Source: Aureimonas altamirensis
GTDB taxonomy: Bacteria > Pseudomonadota > Alphaproteobacteria > Rhizobiales > Rhizobiaceae
Length of the DNA: 64,000 nucleotides
NCBI RefSeq assembly: GCF_023702225.1
Contig: NZ_JAMQCO010000003.1
Span: forward strand, 124,001 to 188,000
Direction: 5' to 3'
Positions 18,410-27,242 of this stretch are shown piece by piece; the first letter of the stretch is position 1; each line of letters opens with the position of its first letter. The position numbers were made by a program, and so were the translations under genes. The notes under the pieces were generated by a model. That model saw only the letters and a list, made by a program, of their open reading frames with translations. It had not been told where the DNA came from and searched no databases.

Positions 18410-19348
18410 TCAGCTGGAGCGGAAGCGATTGGCCGCGTCCAGGGCGGCCTTCTGGTCGTCCGGCGAAAGGCCGCGGAAGAAGCTGTCCAGTTGCGGATCG
18501 GTGTTGCGCGCGCGGCGCGCCAGAACCGTCCATTTGGCGGCCTCCGCCATATCGCGGGCGGTGCCTATGCCATCCTTATAGAGATGGGCGACGCGGTTGA
18601 CGGCGATCGGGTTGCCGCGCTCGGCTGCGCCCTTCAGCCAGCGGAAGCCCTCGCGCGCCTCGGCAGGCCCGCCGCGTCCGTTGATCAGCCAGATGCCCAG
18701 TTCTATCTGCGCCGTGTCGTGCCCCTGCATTGCCGCCTGCCGCAACCACCAGCGCGCGGTGACGTCGTCGCGGGCCGAAACGCCGCGCCCGTTGGCGTAA
18801 AGCTGCGCCATCGCATATTGCGCGTCGGAGACCCCCGCGTTGCCGGCCACCTCGAAATAGCGCAGCGCCTCTTCGAAGCCGCCGGTGGGCGAAGACTGGA
18901 TCAGCATCTGGCCGTAGTTGAAGGCCGCCAACGGCTGCCCGGCATTGGCGGCGGCGCGCATCAAGTCGCGCGCACGGGCGGGGTCACGCTCCACCCCCTC
19001 GCCTTCCAGCAACATCAGGGCATAACGGAATTCCGCTTCCGGACGCCCCGCTTCCGCACTGAGGCGATACCAGCGCGCCGCGCCCGGCACGTCGAGCTGG
19101 ACGCCCTGCCCCCGCAGAAGCAGTTCGGCCACCAGCGACTGGGCCGCCGCGTCGCCCATATGGGCCAGCGGCTCGGCGATCCGGAACGACGTCAGGTAGA
19201 AGCCGCGCTGATAGGCGCTGAAGGCGGCGGCGATATCGCCGCCGGCCGGCGCCTCGCCCGTCGTTGGATCGGGCAACAGCCTTTCCTGGGCCTTCGCGGG
19301 GCCGGCTGCCAGCAGCGCCGCCAGCGCCAGGAGCGCAAGGCGTTTCAT
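18410..19348 (-). CDS. Sel1-repeat (TPR-like) secreted protein
   Basis: 312 residues with a signal peptide (cleavage after AKA near residue 20). At least five Sel1-like repeats follow, visible as spaced 'AAQSLVAELLLRGQGV', 'AEFRYALMLLEGEGV', 'AAFNYGQMLI', 'AQYAMAQLYANGRGV' and 'AQIELGIWLINGRG'. Such repeats form helical solenoids that bind protein partners, often in the periplasm. The ATG at 19348 overlaps the stop of the upstream ThiE-like gene, so the two are coupled. Relatives include regulators of exopolysaccharide synthesis and cell-envelope chaperones; no specific role can be assigned. Confidence 0.85.
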   Translation of the reverse strand: MKRLALLALAALLAAGPAKAQERLLPDPTTGEAPAGGDIAAAFSAYQRGFYLTSFRIAEPLAHMGDAAAQSLVAELLLRGQGVQLDVPGAARWYRLSAEAGRPEAEFRYALMLLEGEGVERDPARARDLMRAAANAGQPLAAFNYGQMLIQSSPTGGFEEALRYFEVAGNAGVSDAQYAMAQLYANGRGVSARDDVTARWWLRQAAMQGHDTAQIELGIWLINGRGGPAEAREGFRWLKGAAERGNPIAVNRVAHLYKDGIGTARDMAEAAKWTVLARRARNTDPQLDSFFRGLSPDDQKAALDAANRFRSS

Positions 19349-19998
19349 GCGGCGGCACTCCGCTCGAGCGCGTCGAACAGGGCGTTCGCTTCGGCCACGG
19401 CCTCACCCTCCCGGCCCTCGGTGCCGAAGATCGCCCGCGACAGAAGAATGAATTCGGCTCCGCTCGCGGCCGCCGCCGGCAGAGCCTCCAGCGCGCCGCC
19501 ACCCGACAGGATGGCCGGCACCTCCACGATGGCGGCCCACCAGGATGCCAGATCGATGTCGGCCGGGCGCGCCGCGTCGTCCTCGCCGCCGATGGCGCCG
19601 AACAGGAGATAGTCGGGCATCCGCTCGCCCGCCTCCAGCGCCTCGTGCCGCGTATCGAAGCCCGAGGCTCCGACGATGGCTTTCGGCGCGAAGCGCGCGA
19701 TCGCTTCCGACAACGCCTCGATATCCCCCCCGGTGACATGAATCCCGTCGGCACGTACGCGGCCGGCGCAGCGGGTGTCGTCGACGACGATGGCGGCCGC
19801 GCCCGCCTCCTGGATCATCGGCACCAGCGTTTCGGCAAACGCCTGGTAGGCGGTCTCGCTCCGGCCGGCCGGATCCAGGATCACGCTTGCGACATCGCCG
19901 CCGGCGAGTGCCCGCGACAATGCCTCACGGCCCGGAGCGCCGTCGGCAAGTAGGGTTGTCGCCAGCATCAGGCGGGGGCGCACGAAATCAGCAGTCAT
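19345..19998 (-). CDS. ThiE-like TIM-barrel protein, probably not a canonical thiamine phosphate synthase
   Basis: 217 residues from ATG 19998. The fold pattern of thiamine-phosphate synthase is visible: 'AAAIVVDDTRCAGRVRADGIHV' corresponds to the strand with the catalytic Asp/His region, followed by 'AIVGASGFDTRHEALEAG', 'DYLLFGAIGG' and a phosphate-binding 'AILSGGG'. The usual 'GPxFxTxTK' segment after the sixth strand is missing, replaced by 'GAIGGEDDAARP', and several pyrophosphate contacts look lost. Rhizobia often carry such a second, divergent ThiE next to a Sel1 gene. The substrate is unknown; thiamine salvage or a non-thiamine role are both possible. Confidence 0.75.
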   Translation of the reverse strand: MTADFVRPRLMLATTLLADGAPGREALSRALAGGDVASVILDPAGRSETAYQAFAETLVPMIQEAGAAAIVVDDTRCAGRVRADGIHVTGGDIEALSEAIARFAPKAIVGASGFDTRHEALEAGERMPDYLLFGAIGGEDDAARPADIDLASWWAAIVEVPAILSGGGALEALPAAAASGAEFILLSRAIFGTEGREGEAVAEANALFDALERSAAA

Positions 19999-20073
19999 CG
20001 AATTCACATCTGTCGTCTTGAAATGGATACGGCGCCTTTCGGCGCCGCATTTTTGCATCTTGTCGGATCGTTA

Positions 20074-20250
20074 TCAATTCGCCCGGTTGGTCCTCAATCT
20101 CTCGATCTCATCCTTCAGCAGCAGCTTCCTGCGCTTCAGCTCCGCGATCTCCCCGTCCGGGGTGGCCGGCTTGGTGCGAAGCGAAGCGATCTCGCTGTCC
20201 AAGGCGCTGTGACGCTGTTCCAGCGTCTCGAGATGGGTATCAAGGGACAT
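20074..20250 (-). CDS. Small DUF465 (YdcH-family) coiled-coil protein
   Basis: 58 residues starting [20 protein letters not shown], with the DUF465 pattern: a short acidic helix, a turn ('[13 protein letters not shown]') and the basic helix '[14 protein letters not shown]'. It is predicted to be all helical and cytoplasmic, with no known function. The start is ATG 20250; a further upstream start is less likely because it would add a poor, unconserved tail. It is divergent from a second DUF465 gene at 20461, the two separated by 210 bases. Confidence 0.8.
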   Translation of the reverse strand: MSLDTHLETLEQRHSALDSEIASLRTKPATPDGEIAELKRRKLLLKDEIERLRTNRAN

Positions 20251-20460
20251 TCCAGACTCCTCTGTTTGTTTCCTCGAGCTTCCGGTCCCGCCTTCCGGCA
20301 AAAGCCGTAGTCGCAGCCGGGAAGCTTCCCATAAGCTTGGGTCGTTACGGAAGGGGTGCAAGATCATTCTTTGAGAATTTTGTGACGGCTGGTATTTGCA
20401 GCCGGAAGAGCGCGTACCCGGCGGGTATGCGTCACGCATTCGTCAGACCCCGGGGGGCAG

Positions 20461-20664
20461 ATGTCGGATCAGGAACAGGCGGCGTTGCGGCTGCAGGTCG
20501 CAAGGCTCAGGCAAGACCACGCCGATTTCGACGCGGCGATCGAGGCGATGGAAGCAACCGGCTGCGACCGGTTGCGCATCCAGCGCATGAAAAAGAAGAA
20601 GCTGTCCATCAAGGACCGCCTCCAGGATCTCGAAGACCAGATCCTGCCGGACATCATCGCATGA
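20461..20664 (+). CDS. Small DUF465 (YdcH-family) protein
   Basis: 67 residues: [20 protein letters not shown], then an acidic helix and the family's basic '[19 protein letters not shown]'. Predicted helical hairpin, cytoplasmic. Its stop overlaps the start of purE (ATGA), so it is the first gene of a DUF465-purE-purK operon, an arrangement seen in many Rhizobiales. The reason for coupling to purine synthesis is unknown. Confidence 0.85.
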   Translation: MSDQEQAALRLQVARLRQDHADFDAAIEAMEATGCDRLRIQRMKKKKLSIKDRLQDLEDQILPDIIA

Positions 20665-21158
20665 GCGTCCCCGTCGCCATCATCATGGGCAGCCAGTCCG
20701 ACTGGGCCACCATGCGCCATGCCAGCGTGACGCTGGATGCGCTGGGAATCGCCCACGAATCGCTCATCGTCTCCGCTCATCGCACGCCGGCGCGCCTTTA
20801 CGAATTCGCTTCGGGCGCCCGCGACAAGGGCTTCAAGGTGGTCATCGCAGGCGCCGGCGGCGCCGCGCACCTGCCAGGCATGGCCGCAGCCATGACGCCG
20901 CTTCCGGTGTTCGGCGTGCCCGTCGAAAGCAAGGCCCTGTCCGGGCAGGACAGCCTCCTGTCCATCGTGCAGATGCCGGCCGGCATTCCGGTGGGGACGC
21001 TGGCCATCGGCCGCGCCGGCGCCGTGAACGCGGCGCTCATGGCGGCGTCGGTGCTGGCGCTGTCCGACGCGGCGCTGGCCGAAAGGCTGGACGCCTGGCG
21101 CGCGCGGCAGACGGAGGCCGTGGCCACCCACCCCTCCGACGGGGAGCCGGCACCTTGA
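20661..21158 (+). CDS. purE: N5-carboxyaminoimidazole ribonucleotide mutase
   Basis: Class I PurE of de novo purine synthesis; it converts N5-CAIR to CAIR. 165 residues with '[13 protein letters not shown]', the substrate loop '[14 protein letters not shown]', and the glycine-rich '[27 protein letters not shown]'-type region. The ATG at 20661 overlaps the upstream DUF465 stop, and its stop overlaps the TTG start of purK, so translation of the three genes is coupled. Normal length and no damage. Confidence 0.96.
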   Translation: MSVPVAIIMGSQSDWATMRHASVTLDALGIAHESLIVSAHRTPARLYEFASGARDKGFKVVIAGAGGAAHLPGMAAAMTPLPVFGVPVESKALSGQDSLLSIVQMPAGIPVGTLAIGRAGAVNAALMAASVLALSDAALAERLDAWRARQTEAVATHPSDGEPAP

Positions 21159-22240
21159 CCGCGATGCCGCGCCCCCTGCCCCGGGGCTCGACCGTCGGCA
21201 TCATCGGCGGCGGCCAGCTCGGCCGCATGCTGGCCTGTGCGGCCGCACGCCTGGGCCTGCGTACCGCCGTCGTGGACCCGGACCAGGATTGCCCGGCGGC
21301 ACAGGTGACGAACGTGATGGTGCAGGGCGCCTACGACGACCCTGCCGCCCTGGCGGAGCTGGCCCGGATCAGCGACGTCGTCACCTATGAATTCGAGAAC
21401 GTGCCCGTGGGCCCGCTGCGGCGTCTGGCGGCCATCCGTCCGGTGCATCCGCCCGTCGAGGCGCTGGAAGTGTCGCAGGACCGCGTGACGGAAAAGGCAT
21501 TCCTCAACGGGGTCGGCATCGCAACCGCGCCGTGGCGTGCCGTGGACGACGCGGAAGAGCTCGAGCACGCCCTCGTCGAACTCGGCGGCGACTGCATTTT
21601 GAAGACGCGGCGGCTCGGCTACGACGGCAAGGGACAGGCCGTCCTGACGCAGGACGCGGCGGCCGGCGATGCCTTCGCAGATATCGGATGCGTCCCCGCC
21701 ATCCTTGAGAAGAAGGTCCCCTTCGAGCGCGAGATTTCAGTGATTGCGGCGCGCGGCGCCGACGGCGCGCTGCGTGCCTATGATCCGGCCGAGAACGTGC
21801 ACAGGATGGGCATCCTGCGGACGAGCACCCTGCCGGCGCGCGTTTCGCCGCAGCAGGCCGAAGAGGCGATGCGCATCGCAGGCCTGATTCTGGATCGCCT
21901 GTCCTATGTCGGCGTGATCGGCGTGGAGTTTTTCGTCGCGGCCGACGGTGCGCTGCTGGTCAACGAGATCGCGCCGCGCGTGCACAATTCCGGCCACTGG
22001 ACGGAAGCGGCCTGCCTGATCTCTCAGTTCGAGCAGCATGTGCGCGCCGTCTGCGCCATGCCTCTGGGAGACCCGGCCCGGCATGCGAACTGCGTCATGG
22101 AAAACCTGATCGGCGACGATGTCGAGAAGGCACCGGCGCTGATGGCCGAGCCATCGCTGCTGTTGACGCTCTATGGCAAGGCGGAAGCCCGGCCTGGCCG
22201 GAAAATGGGTCATTTTACGCGGGTTGGCGCCGCCGTGTGA
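21155..22240 (+). CDS. purK: 5-(carboxyamino)imidazole ribonucleotide synthase
   Basis: ATP-grasp enzyme that makes N5-CAIR from AIR, bicarbonate and ATP, the substrate of PurE. 361 residues from TTG 21155 (overlapping the purE stop) or 358 from ATG 21164. N-terminal '[15 protein letters not shown]' is the PurK fold start. The ATP-grasp core has '[16 protein letters not shown]', '[17 protein letters not shown]' and the metal-binding '[17 protein letters not shown]'. It completes the purEK operon; a promoter for rpmJ starts directly at its stop codon. Confidence 0.96.
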   Translation: MTAMPRPLPRGSTVGIIGGGQLGRMLACAAARLGLRTAVVDPDQDCPAAQVTNVMVQGAYDDPAALAELARISDVVTYEFENVPVGPLRRLAAIRPVHPPVEALEVSQDRVTEKAFLNGVGIATAPWRAVDDAEELEHALVELGGDCILKTRRLGYDGKGQAVLTQDAAAGDAFADIGCVPAILEKKVPFEREISVIAARGADGALRAYDPAENVHRMGILRTSTLPARVSPQQAEEAMRIAGLILDRLSYVGVIGVEFFVAADGALLVNEIAPRVHNSGHWTEAACLISQFEQHVRAVCAMPLGDPARHANCVMENLIGDDVEKAPALMAEPSLLLTLYGKAEARPGRKMGHFTRVGAAV

Positions 22241-22269
22241 TTGACATCGGTCCCGGCGGCGTCTATGCC
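22241..22269 (+). promoter_or_regulatory. Sigma-70-type promoter for rpmJ
   Basis: A perfect -35 TTGACA (22241-22246), a 17-base spacer and TATGCC (22264-22269) as -10. Transcription would begin near 22276, giving a leader of about 95 bases before rpmJ. It starts right after the purK stop codon. Confidence 0.7.
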
Positions 22270-22370
22270 GTGCCCATCGAAGGGCGCTCTAGCAATGGGG
22301 CGCCATTTTAACGCGACGGCATGATTTTGCATTGATCGTCGCCTGTCCAACATACCGACGGTCGAGTGTC

Positions 22371-22496
22371 ATGAAGATCAAGAATTCCTTGAAGTCGCTC
22401 AAGGGCCGCCACCGGGCCAACCGCATGGTTCGCCGCAAGGGGCGCATCTACATCATCAACAAGCAGGCTCCGCGCTTCAAGGCGCGCCAGGGCTGA
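22371..22496 (+). CDS. rpmJ: 50S ribosomal protein L36, zinc-free form
   Basis: 41 residues beginning [20 protein letters not shown] and ending in APRFKARQG. It is the long, cysteine-free variant of L36, so it cannot bind zinc like the classical 38-residue form. It is part of the 50S subunit. The gene stands alone between purK and a TPR gene, has its own TTGACA promoter, and is below the length that ORF callers usually report. A UUCG-capped hairpin follows the stop. Confidence 0.95.
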   Translation: MKIKNSLKSLKGRHRANRMVRRKGRIYIINKQAPRFKARQG

Positions 22497-22508
22497 AGCT
22501 TGCCGGCG

Positions 22509-22526
22509 CGGGCGCTTCGGCGCCCG
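22509..22526 (+). other. UUCG-tetraloop hairpin after rpmJ
   Basis: CGGGCGC (22509-22515) and GCGCCCG (22520-22526) pair perfectly around TTCG, an exceptionally stable RNA tetraloop. No T-run follows, so it is more likely an mRNA 3' end stabiliser or a Rho-dependent stop point than an intrinsic terminator. Confidence 0.5.
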
Positions 22527-22596
22527 GTCGAGCCGGATTGCCGTTCCAGGCAGGTAATTGCATTGACGAAGCGCATCGGCGGTCTAAACTCTGCCG

Positions 22597-23244
22597 ATGC
22601 GCTTTTTCTTTGCCCTTCTCCCGATCGTGCTTCTCGCCGCTCCGGCGTCTGCGCAGACGGTTGCCCCCTCCCCTGAGATCGAGGCGATCGCGCCGGATGC
22701 GCTGCTGCCGCCACCGGCTTCCGTGCCGGGTGTCAGCCGGACCGACCAGCGGACTCTCAGCCGCGACGAAAGGTTGGACGCGCTGTTCCACGATCTGCGA
22801 CGGGAGGGAAATCGCGCCCGCGCCGAGCGCATCGCCCGGCAAATCCAATCCGTCTGGAACGACAGCGGCAGCGCGACGGTGAATTTGCTGCTGACATGGT
22901 CCGAGCAGGCCATCTCGGACAACAAGCTGCCCGTCGCCTTCGACCTCGTCGAGCAGGGTGCTGAGTTGCAGCCCGACAACCCCGAAATATGGAACCGGCG
23001 CGCGATGCTGAATTATCGCAGCGGCAATTTCGGACGCGCCATCGTGGACGTGACGCAGGTGCTGACGCGTGAGCCGAGGCACTATCCGGCGCTGATGGGG
23101 CTGGGCGCGATGCTGGAGGAGACCGGGCGCAACGAACAGGCGATGGAAGCCTATCAGCGCGCGCTCGACGTGTACCCGACGCTCAAGGACGCGCAGGACG
23201 CGATGGCGCGGCTGGCCGACCAGATGGCCGGCCAGCGGGCCTAG
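22597..23244 (+). CDS. Exported tetratricopeptide-repeat protein
   Basis: 215 residues. The N-terminal signal peptide (MRFFFALLPIVLLAAPASAQ) has cleavage after ASA near residue 19. The C-terminal half has TPR-like helices: 'AFDLVEQGAELQPDNPEIWNRR', 'GRAIVDVTQVLTREPRHYPALMGLG' and 'EQAMEAYQRALDVYPT', with the typical A/G-A-P spacing. It is probably periplasmic and mediates protein contacts. A homologous small TPR gene next to rpmJ and pyk is common in Rhizobiales; no function is known. It is convergent with pyk. Confidence 0.85.
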   Translation: MRFFFALLPIVLLAAPASAQTVAPSPEIEAIAPDALLPPPASVPGVSRTDQRTLSRDERLDALFHDLRREGNRARAERIARQIQSVWNDSGSATVNLLLTWSEQAISDNKLPVAFDLVEQGAELQPDNPEIWNRRAMLNYRSGNFGRAIVDVTQVLTREPRHYPALMGLGAMLEETGRNEQAMEAYQRALDVYPTLKDAQDAMARLADQMAGQRA

Positions 23245-23287
23245 AGCGTTTCCGGCTCGTACTGAAATGCTCCAGTCTGACGAATGA

Positions 23288-24724
23288 TCAGACGGCCGAC
23301 AGGCCGTCCGAGCCGATATAGGCGATGCGCAGCATGTTTGTGGCGCCGGGCGTGCCCAGCGGCACGCCGGCCGTAACGATGACCCGCTCGCCGGGCCGGG
23401 CCAGTTCCTGCTCCACCGCCACGCGGCATGCCTTGTCGACCATGCCTTCCAGATCCGTGGCATCTTCCGTCACCACGCAATGCAGGCCCCAGGCGATGCT
23501 GAGCCGGCGTGCCGTCGCCACTTTGGGGGACAGGGCGATGATCGGCAGCAGCGGGCGCTCGCGGGCTGTACGCAGGCCGGTATTGCCGGTGGATGTATAG
23601 GTGACGATGGCCGCCACGCTGAGCGTCTCCGCCATCTGGCGTGCCGCCAGCGAAACCGCATCGGCGCCGGTCGCCTCCGGCGTGGAGCGCTGGGCGGATA
23701 TGATGCTGGCGTAAAGCGGGTCCCGCTCCACCTGAACGGCGATCCGGTCCATCGTCTCGACCGCCTCGACCGGATAGTCGCCGGCGGCGGATTCGGCCGA
23801 CAGCATCACGGCATCGGCGCCTTCGTAGACGGCGATGGACACGTCCGACACTTCGGCACGGGTCGGTACCGGAGCCGAGATCATGGATTCAAGCATCTGC
23901 GTCGCGACGACAACCGGCTTGCCGGCCTTGCGCGCCGCACGCGTGATGCGTTTCTGGATGCCGGGCACGGCTTCGAGCGGCAGTTCGACGCCCAGATCGC
24001 CGCGCGCCACCATGATGGCGTCGGAAAGCTCGATGATCTCGTCGAGGCGTTCGACGGCCTGCGGCTTCTCGATCTTCGACAAAAGGCTTGCGCGGCCCCG
24101 CGCCACCTTGCGTGCCTCGGCAAGGTCTTCCGGACGCTGGATGAAGGACAGCGCCACCCAGTCCACGCCCTCGGCCAGCACGGCGTCGAGATCGGCCCTG
24201 TCCTTGTCGGTCAGCGCGCCGGTGGCCAGCGTCGTGTCCGGCAGGCTGACGCCCTTGCGGTTGGAGATGCGGTTGCCCGCAACGACCACGCATTCGATAT
24301 GCCGGCCATCGGTCTTCACGGCGCGCAGTTGCAGACGTCCGTCGTCGATCAGCAACCGATGGCCCACCTGCACCGCTTGCAGGATTTCCGGGTGCGGGAG
24401 ATAGACGCGGCTGGTATCGCCGGGGGACGGATCGTCATCGAGGGTAAAGGTCTGGCCGACGGCCAGCTCGGCCTTGTCCCCGACGAAGGTACCGACGCGC
24501 AGCTTCGGGCCCTGCAGGTCCGCGAGGATGCCGATGGGGCGGCCCACCGCCTTCTCGACGTTGCGCAGCCGGACGACCAGCTCGCGCATCATGTCGTGGC
24601 TGGTATGGCTCATGTTGATGCGGAAGACGTCCGCCCCGGCTTCGAAAAGCTTGCGGATCACGGTCTCCTCGGAGGAGGCCGGCCCCAGGGTCGCCAGGAT
24701 CTTTACACGGCGGTTGCGCTTCAT
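23288..24724 (-). CDS. pyk: Pyruvate kinase
   Basis: 478-residue glycolytic enzyme that converts phosphoenolpyruvate and ADP to pyruvate and ATP. Signatures: 'KILATLGPAS', the substrate loop 'INMSHTSHDMM', the active-site 'SLLSKIEKPQAVERLDEII', 'IMVARGDLGVELPLE' and 'PVVVATQMLESMI' followed by 'TRAEVSDVSIAVYEGADAVML'. Its ATG at 24724 overlaps the stop of an upstream DUF1036 gene, so the pair is an operon. Confidence 0.96.
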   Translation of the reverse strand: MKRNRRVKILATLGPASSEETVIRKLFEAGADVFRINMSHTSHDMMRELVVRLRNVEKAVGRPIGILADLQGPKLRVGTFVGDKAELAVGQTFTLDDDPSPGDTSRVYLPHPEILQAVQVGHRLLIDDGRLQLRAVKTDGRHIECVVVAGNRISNRKGVSLPDTTLATGALTDKDRADLDAVLAEGVDWVALSFIQRPEDLAEARKVARGRASLLSKIEKPQAVERLDEIIELSDAIMVARGDLGVELPLEAVPGIQKRITRAARKAGKPVVVATQMLESMISAPVPTRAEVSDVSIAVYEGADAVMLSAESAAGDYPVEAVETMDRIAVQVERDPLYASIISAQRSTPEATGADAVSLAARQMAETLSVAAIVTYTSTGNTGLRTARERPLLPIIALSPKVATARRLSIAWGLHCVVTEDATDLEGMVDKACRVAVEQELARPGERVIVTAGVPLGTPGATNMLRIAYIGSDGLSAV

Positions 24725-25191
24725 TGCTCGTCGTTGCTCCCGCTCGGGGTTTCGGTCAGCTGAACCATCCAGCTGCCCTGTTGCCCGGTGTCATACTCCC
24801 GGAATCCCATTTCCTGAAACCCGCGGGCGAAACAATCTTTCACTCCCACCACCCGGAATTCGTTCTCGGCGATGCACATCTGGATGTCGCCGGCCCAGCG
24901 GCTGCGGCCCTGCTCGTCCTCTGCATAGAGGTAGTAGAAGCGTGATTTGAGATCGCCTTCGACGACGGACCGGCAGGTGGTGGCCGGGATGCGCCACCAG
25001 CCTTCGCTGACCCAGCCGTCGGCATCGCGATAGCCGATCGCCACCCCCAGAAGCGCCTGCGTACCGTTGCAGACGCGGAAATCGGCCCGGGCCTCGCCGG
25101 GCAGAGCCATCGTCGACAGGAATGCGACCCCGATAAGCGGCATGCCGGTGCGCATGATGCGCCGCCATGCTTCTGTCACCCGGAAAGACAT
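24721..25191 (-). CDS. DUF1036 exported protein
   Basis: 156 residues from ATG 25191, with a hydrophobic segment at about 14-30 that looks like a signal peptide (cleavage after ARA near residue 36). The mature domain is DUF1036: 'FRVCNGTQALLGVAIGY', 'WVSEGWWRIPATTCRSVVEG', 'RFYYLYAEDE' and two further cysteines ('MCIAE', 'DCFARGF'). Four conserved cysteines suggest disulfides in the periplasm. Its function is unknown. It precedes and overlaps pyk, an arrangement typical of Rhizobiales. ATG 25155 is an alternative start. Confidence 0.85.
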   Translation of the reverse strand: MSFRVTEAWRRIMRTGMPLIGVAFLSTMALPGEARADFRVCNGTQALLGVAIGYRDADGWVSEGWWRIPATTCRSVVEGDLKSRFYYLYAEDEQGRSRWAGDIQMCIAENEFRVVGVKDCFARGFQEMGFREYDTGQQGSWMVQLTETPSGSNDEQ

Positions 25192-25308
25192 GGATAAACC
25201 CCCACGGTATCGGTACCGGACGGACAGGAGCCGAAAGCCCACCGCCGCGTGTTGAACCGGCGTCGGAAAATGCAGATATCGGCACGAGCCGGGAAAGGAA
25301 AGAGCGAC

Positions 25309-25611
25309 ATGGACGAAAGCACGAAATCGCGAATCGAATGGGAGGCCGCCGCCTTCCGCAGGCTGCGGGACCATTTGCGAGAACGCAGCGACGTACAGAA
25401 CATCGATCTCATGAACCTTGCCGGCTTCTGCCGGAATTGCTTGTCGGACTGGTATCGGCAGGCAGCGGAAGAATCGGGCGTTCCGATGACGAAGGAGGAT
25501 GCTCGCGAAGAGTTTTACGGTATGCCCTACGACGAGTGGCGCAGGCAGCATCAGACCGAGGCGACGCCGGAAGCGGTCGCCGGCTTCGCAGCCTCGCATC
25601 CGAAAGGCTGA
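25309..25611 (+). CDS. DUF1244 family protein
   Basis: 100 residues from ATG 25309, preceded by GGAAAGGAAAGAG. Highly recognisable family sequence: 'AAAFRRLRDHLRERSDVQNIDLMNLAGFCRNCLSDWY', which is split here only for description. It is followed by 'EFYGMPYDEWR'. The conserved 'GFCRNCLSDW' cysteines may bind a metal. Small soluble protein with known structures but no assigned function. It is divergent from DUF1036 and lies upstream of gapR on the same strand, with 139 bases between them. Confidence 0.85.
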   Translation: MDESTKSRIEWEAAAFRRLRDHLRERSDVQNIDLMNLAGFCRNCLSDWYRQAAEESGVPMTKEDAREEFYGMPYDEWRRQHQTEATPEAVAGFAASHPKG

Positions 25612-25750
25612 CGCCCGGGCATAAGGAAATTCGTAACCATTCGCCGTCATCGACGGCGTTCTCCCGGCGCGGCTTTTCTGCTATCGCCCGCAGACGAAAA
25701 TCCGGCGCGCCGAGATCGGCCCGCCCCTCGCAAGATTGAATGAGGACTTC

Positions 25751-26005
25751 ATGATGGACTCTCCCGCAGATACCAATGTCGCCGGCGAGGAGTTGCGTTC
25801 CTTCGTCGAGCGCATCGAGCGGCTCGAGGAAGAGAAGAAGACGATCTCCGACGACATCAAGGATGTCTACGGCGAGGCCAAGGGCCGCGGCTACGACGTC
25901 AAGGTGCTGCGCAAGATCGTCTCATTGCGCAAGCAGGACGCCAATGAGCGGCAGGAGCAGGAAGCCATCCTGGACCTGTATCTGCAGGCGCTGGGAATGA
26001 GCTGA
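25751..26005 (+). CDS. gapR: GapR-family nucleoid-associated protein (DUF2312)
   Basis: 84 residues from ATG 25751 (GAGG five bases upstream); TTG 25736 is an alternative. GapR binds overtwisted DNA ahead of the replication and transcription machinery in Caulobacter and is essential there. The family core is clear: '[20 protein letters not shown]', '[21 protein letters not shown]' and '[18 protein letters not shown]'. It forms an all-helical DNA clamp. lhgO follows after 31 bases and may be co-transcribed. Confidence 0.9.
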   Translation: MMDSPADTNVAGEELRSFVERIERLEEEKKTISDDIKDVYGEAKGRGYDVKVLRKIVSLRKQDANERQEQEAILDLYLQALGMS

Positions 26006-26036
26006 GGCGCACCTCGTCACAAGCGAAAGCGGGCCG

Positions 26037-27239
26037 ATGTCCGAAGTACGATACGATTACTGCGTCATCGGCGGCGGCATCGTCGGCCTGGCCACCGCCC
26101 TGAGCCTGATCGACCGCAATGCCACGGCGCGGATCGTCCTTCTGGAAAAGGAGGCGCAGTTCGGCCTGCACCAGACGGGCCACAACAGCGGGGTCATCCA
26201 TGGCGGCATCTATTACCAGCCCGGCTCGCTGAAGGCACGGCTGTGCCGCGAGGGCGCACAGGCCACGAAGGATTTCTGCGCCCGCAAGTCGATTCCCTTC
26301 GAGACATGCGGCAAGCTTCTCGTCGCGACGAACGATGTCGAGATGGAGCGCATGGCGGCGCTGGAGCAGCGCGCGCACGACAACGATATCGCCTATGAGC
26401 CGGTGTCCGCTTCAAGGCTGCGGGAGATCGAGCCGGGCATCGCCGGGCTTGGCGCGCTGAAGATCATGGCGACGGGAATCGTCGATTATCGCCGGATATG
26501 CCTTGCCATGGCGTCCGAGCTTGCCGAGCGCGGCGCCGAACTTCGGCTGTCCACCCGCGCGGAGCTGATCGCCGAGGAAGAGACGGGAGTCGTCGTCGGC
26601 ATGGACGATGGAACGCGCCTTCGGGCCGGCCGGCTCATCGCCTGCGCGGGCCTCCAGTCCGACAGGATCGCGCGGCTGGCCGGCCTTCCGGTGACACACC
26701 GGATCGTCCCGTTCCGCGGCGAGTACTACACGCTGCCGAAATCCAGATCGGACATCGTCTCGCATCTGATCTACCCGATCCCGGACCCGGACCTGCCCTT
26801 CCTCGGCATTCACCTCACCCGCATGATCGACGGTCGCGTCACCGTAGGCCCGAACGCGGTGCTGGGCTTTGCGCGGGAAGGTTATGCGAAGGGCAGCGTC
26901 CGCCCATCGGACGTCGCCGCGATGGCCGGCTTCAAAGGCTTCTGGGCAATGGCGCGAAAGAACTGGCGCTCGGGCTCGACGGAATTTCTCAACTCCCTTT
27001 CACGCGCCCGGTACCTCGAGCAGTGCCGGAAATACTGCCCGTCCCTGACCCTGGATGATCTCGGCGAGCCCGGCGCGGGCATCCGTGCGCAGGCAGTCCT
27101 TGCCGACGGCACGCTGGTTCACGATTTCCTGTTCCTGCAGAGTGAGCGGATGCTGCATGTCTGCAACGCCCCCTCACCTGCCGCGACCTCGGCCATGCCG
27201 ATCGGCCGCATGATCGTCGACAGGCTCGGGCCCGCCTGA
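26037..27239 (+). CDS. lhgO: L-2-hydroxyglutarate oxidase
   Basis: 400-residue FAD enzyme that oxidises L-2-hydroxyglutarate to 2-oxoglutarate, passing electrons to the membrane quinone pool in E. coli. N-terminal dinucleotide fold 'YCVIGGGIVGLATALSL', then the family motif 'LHQTGHNSGVIHGGIYYQPGS'. Substrate region 'VPFRGEYYTLP' and 'FLGIHLTRMIDGRVTVGPNAVL' match LhgO. It ends in an FAD-binding 'APSPAATSAMPIGRMIVD'. No glutarate hydroxylase (csiD) or gabDT genes are near, so its role here may be metabolite repair. It is convergent with the RraA-like gene. Confidence 0.9.
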   Translation: MSEVRYDYCVIGGGIVGLATALSLIDRNATARIVLLEKEAQFGLHQTGHNSGVIHGGIYYQPGSLKARLCREGAQATKDFCARKSIPFETCGKLLVATNDVEMERMAALEQRAHDNDIAYEPVSASRLREIEPGIAGLGALKIMATGIVDYRRICLAMASELAERGAELRLSTRAELIAEEETGVVVGMDDGTRLRAGRLIACAGLQSDRIARLAGLPVTHRIVPFRGEYYTLPKSRSDIVSHLIYPIPDPDLPFLGIHLTRMIDGRVTVGPNAVLGFAREGYAKGSVRPSDVAAMAGFKGFWAMARKNWRSGSTEFLNSLSRARYLEQCRKYCPSLTLDDLGEPGAGIRAQAVLADGTLVHDFLFLQSERMLHVCNAPSPAATSAMPIGRMIVDRLGPA

Positions 27240-27242
27240 TCG

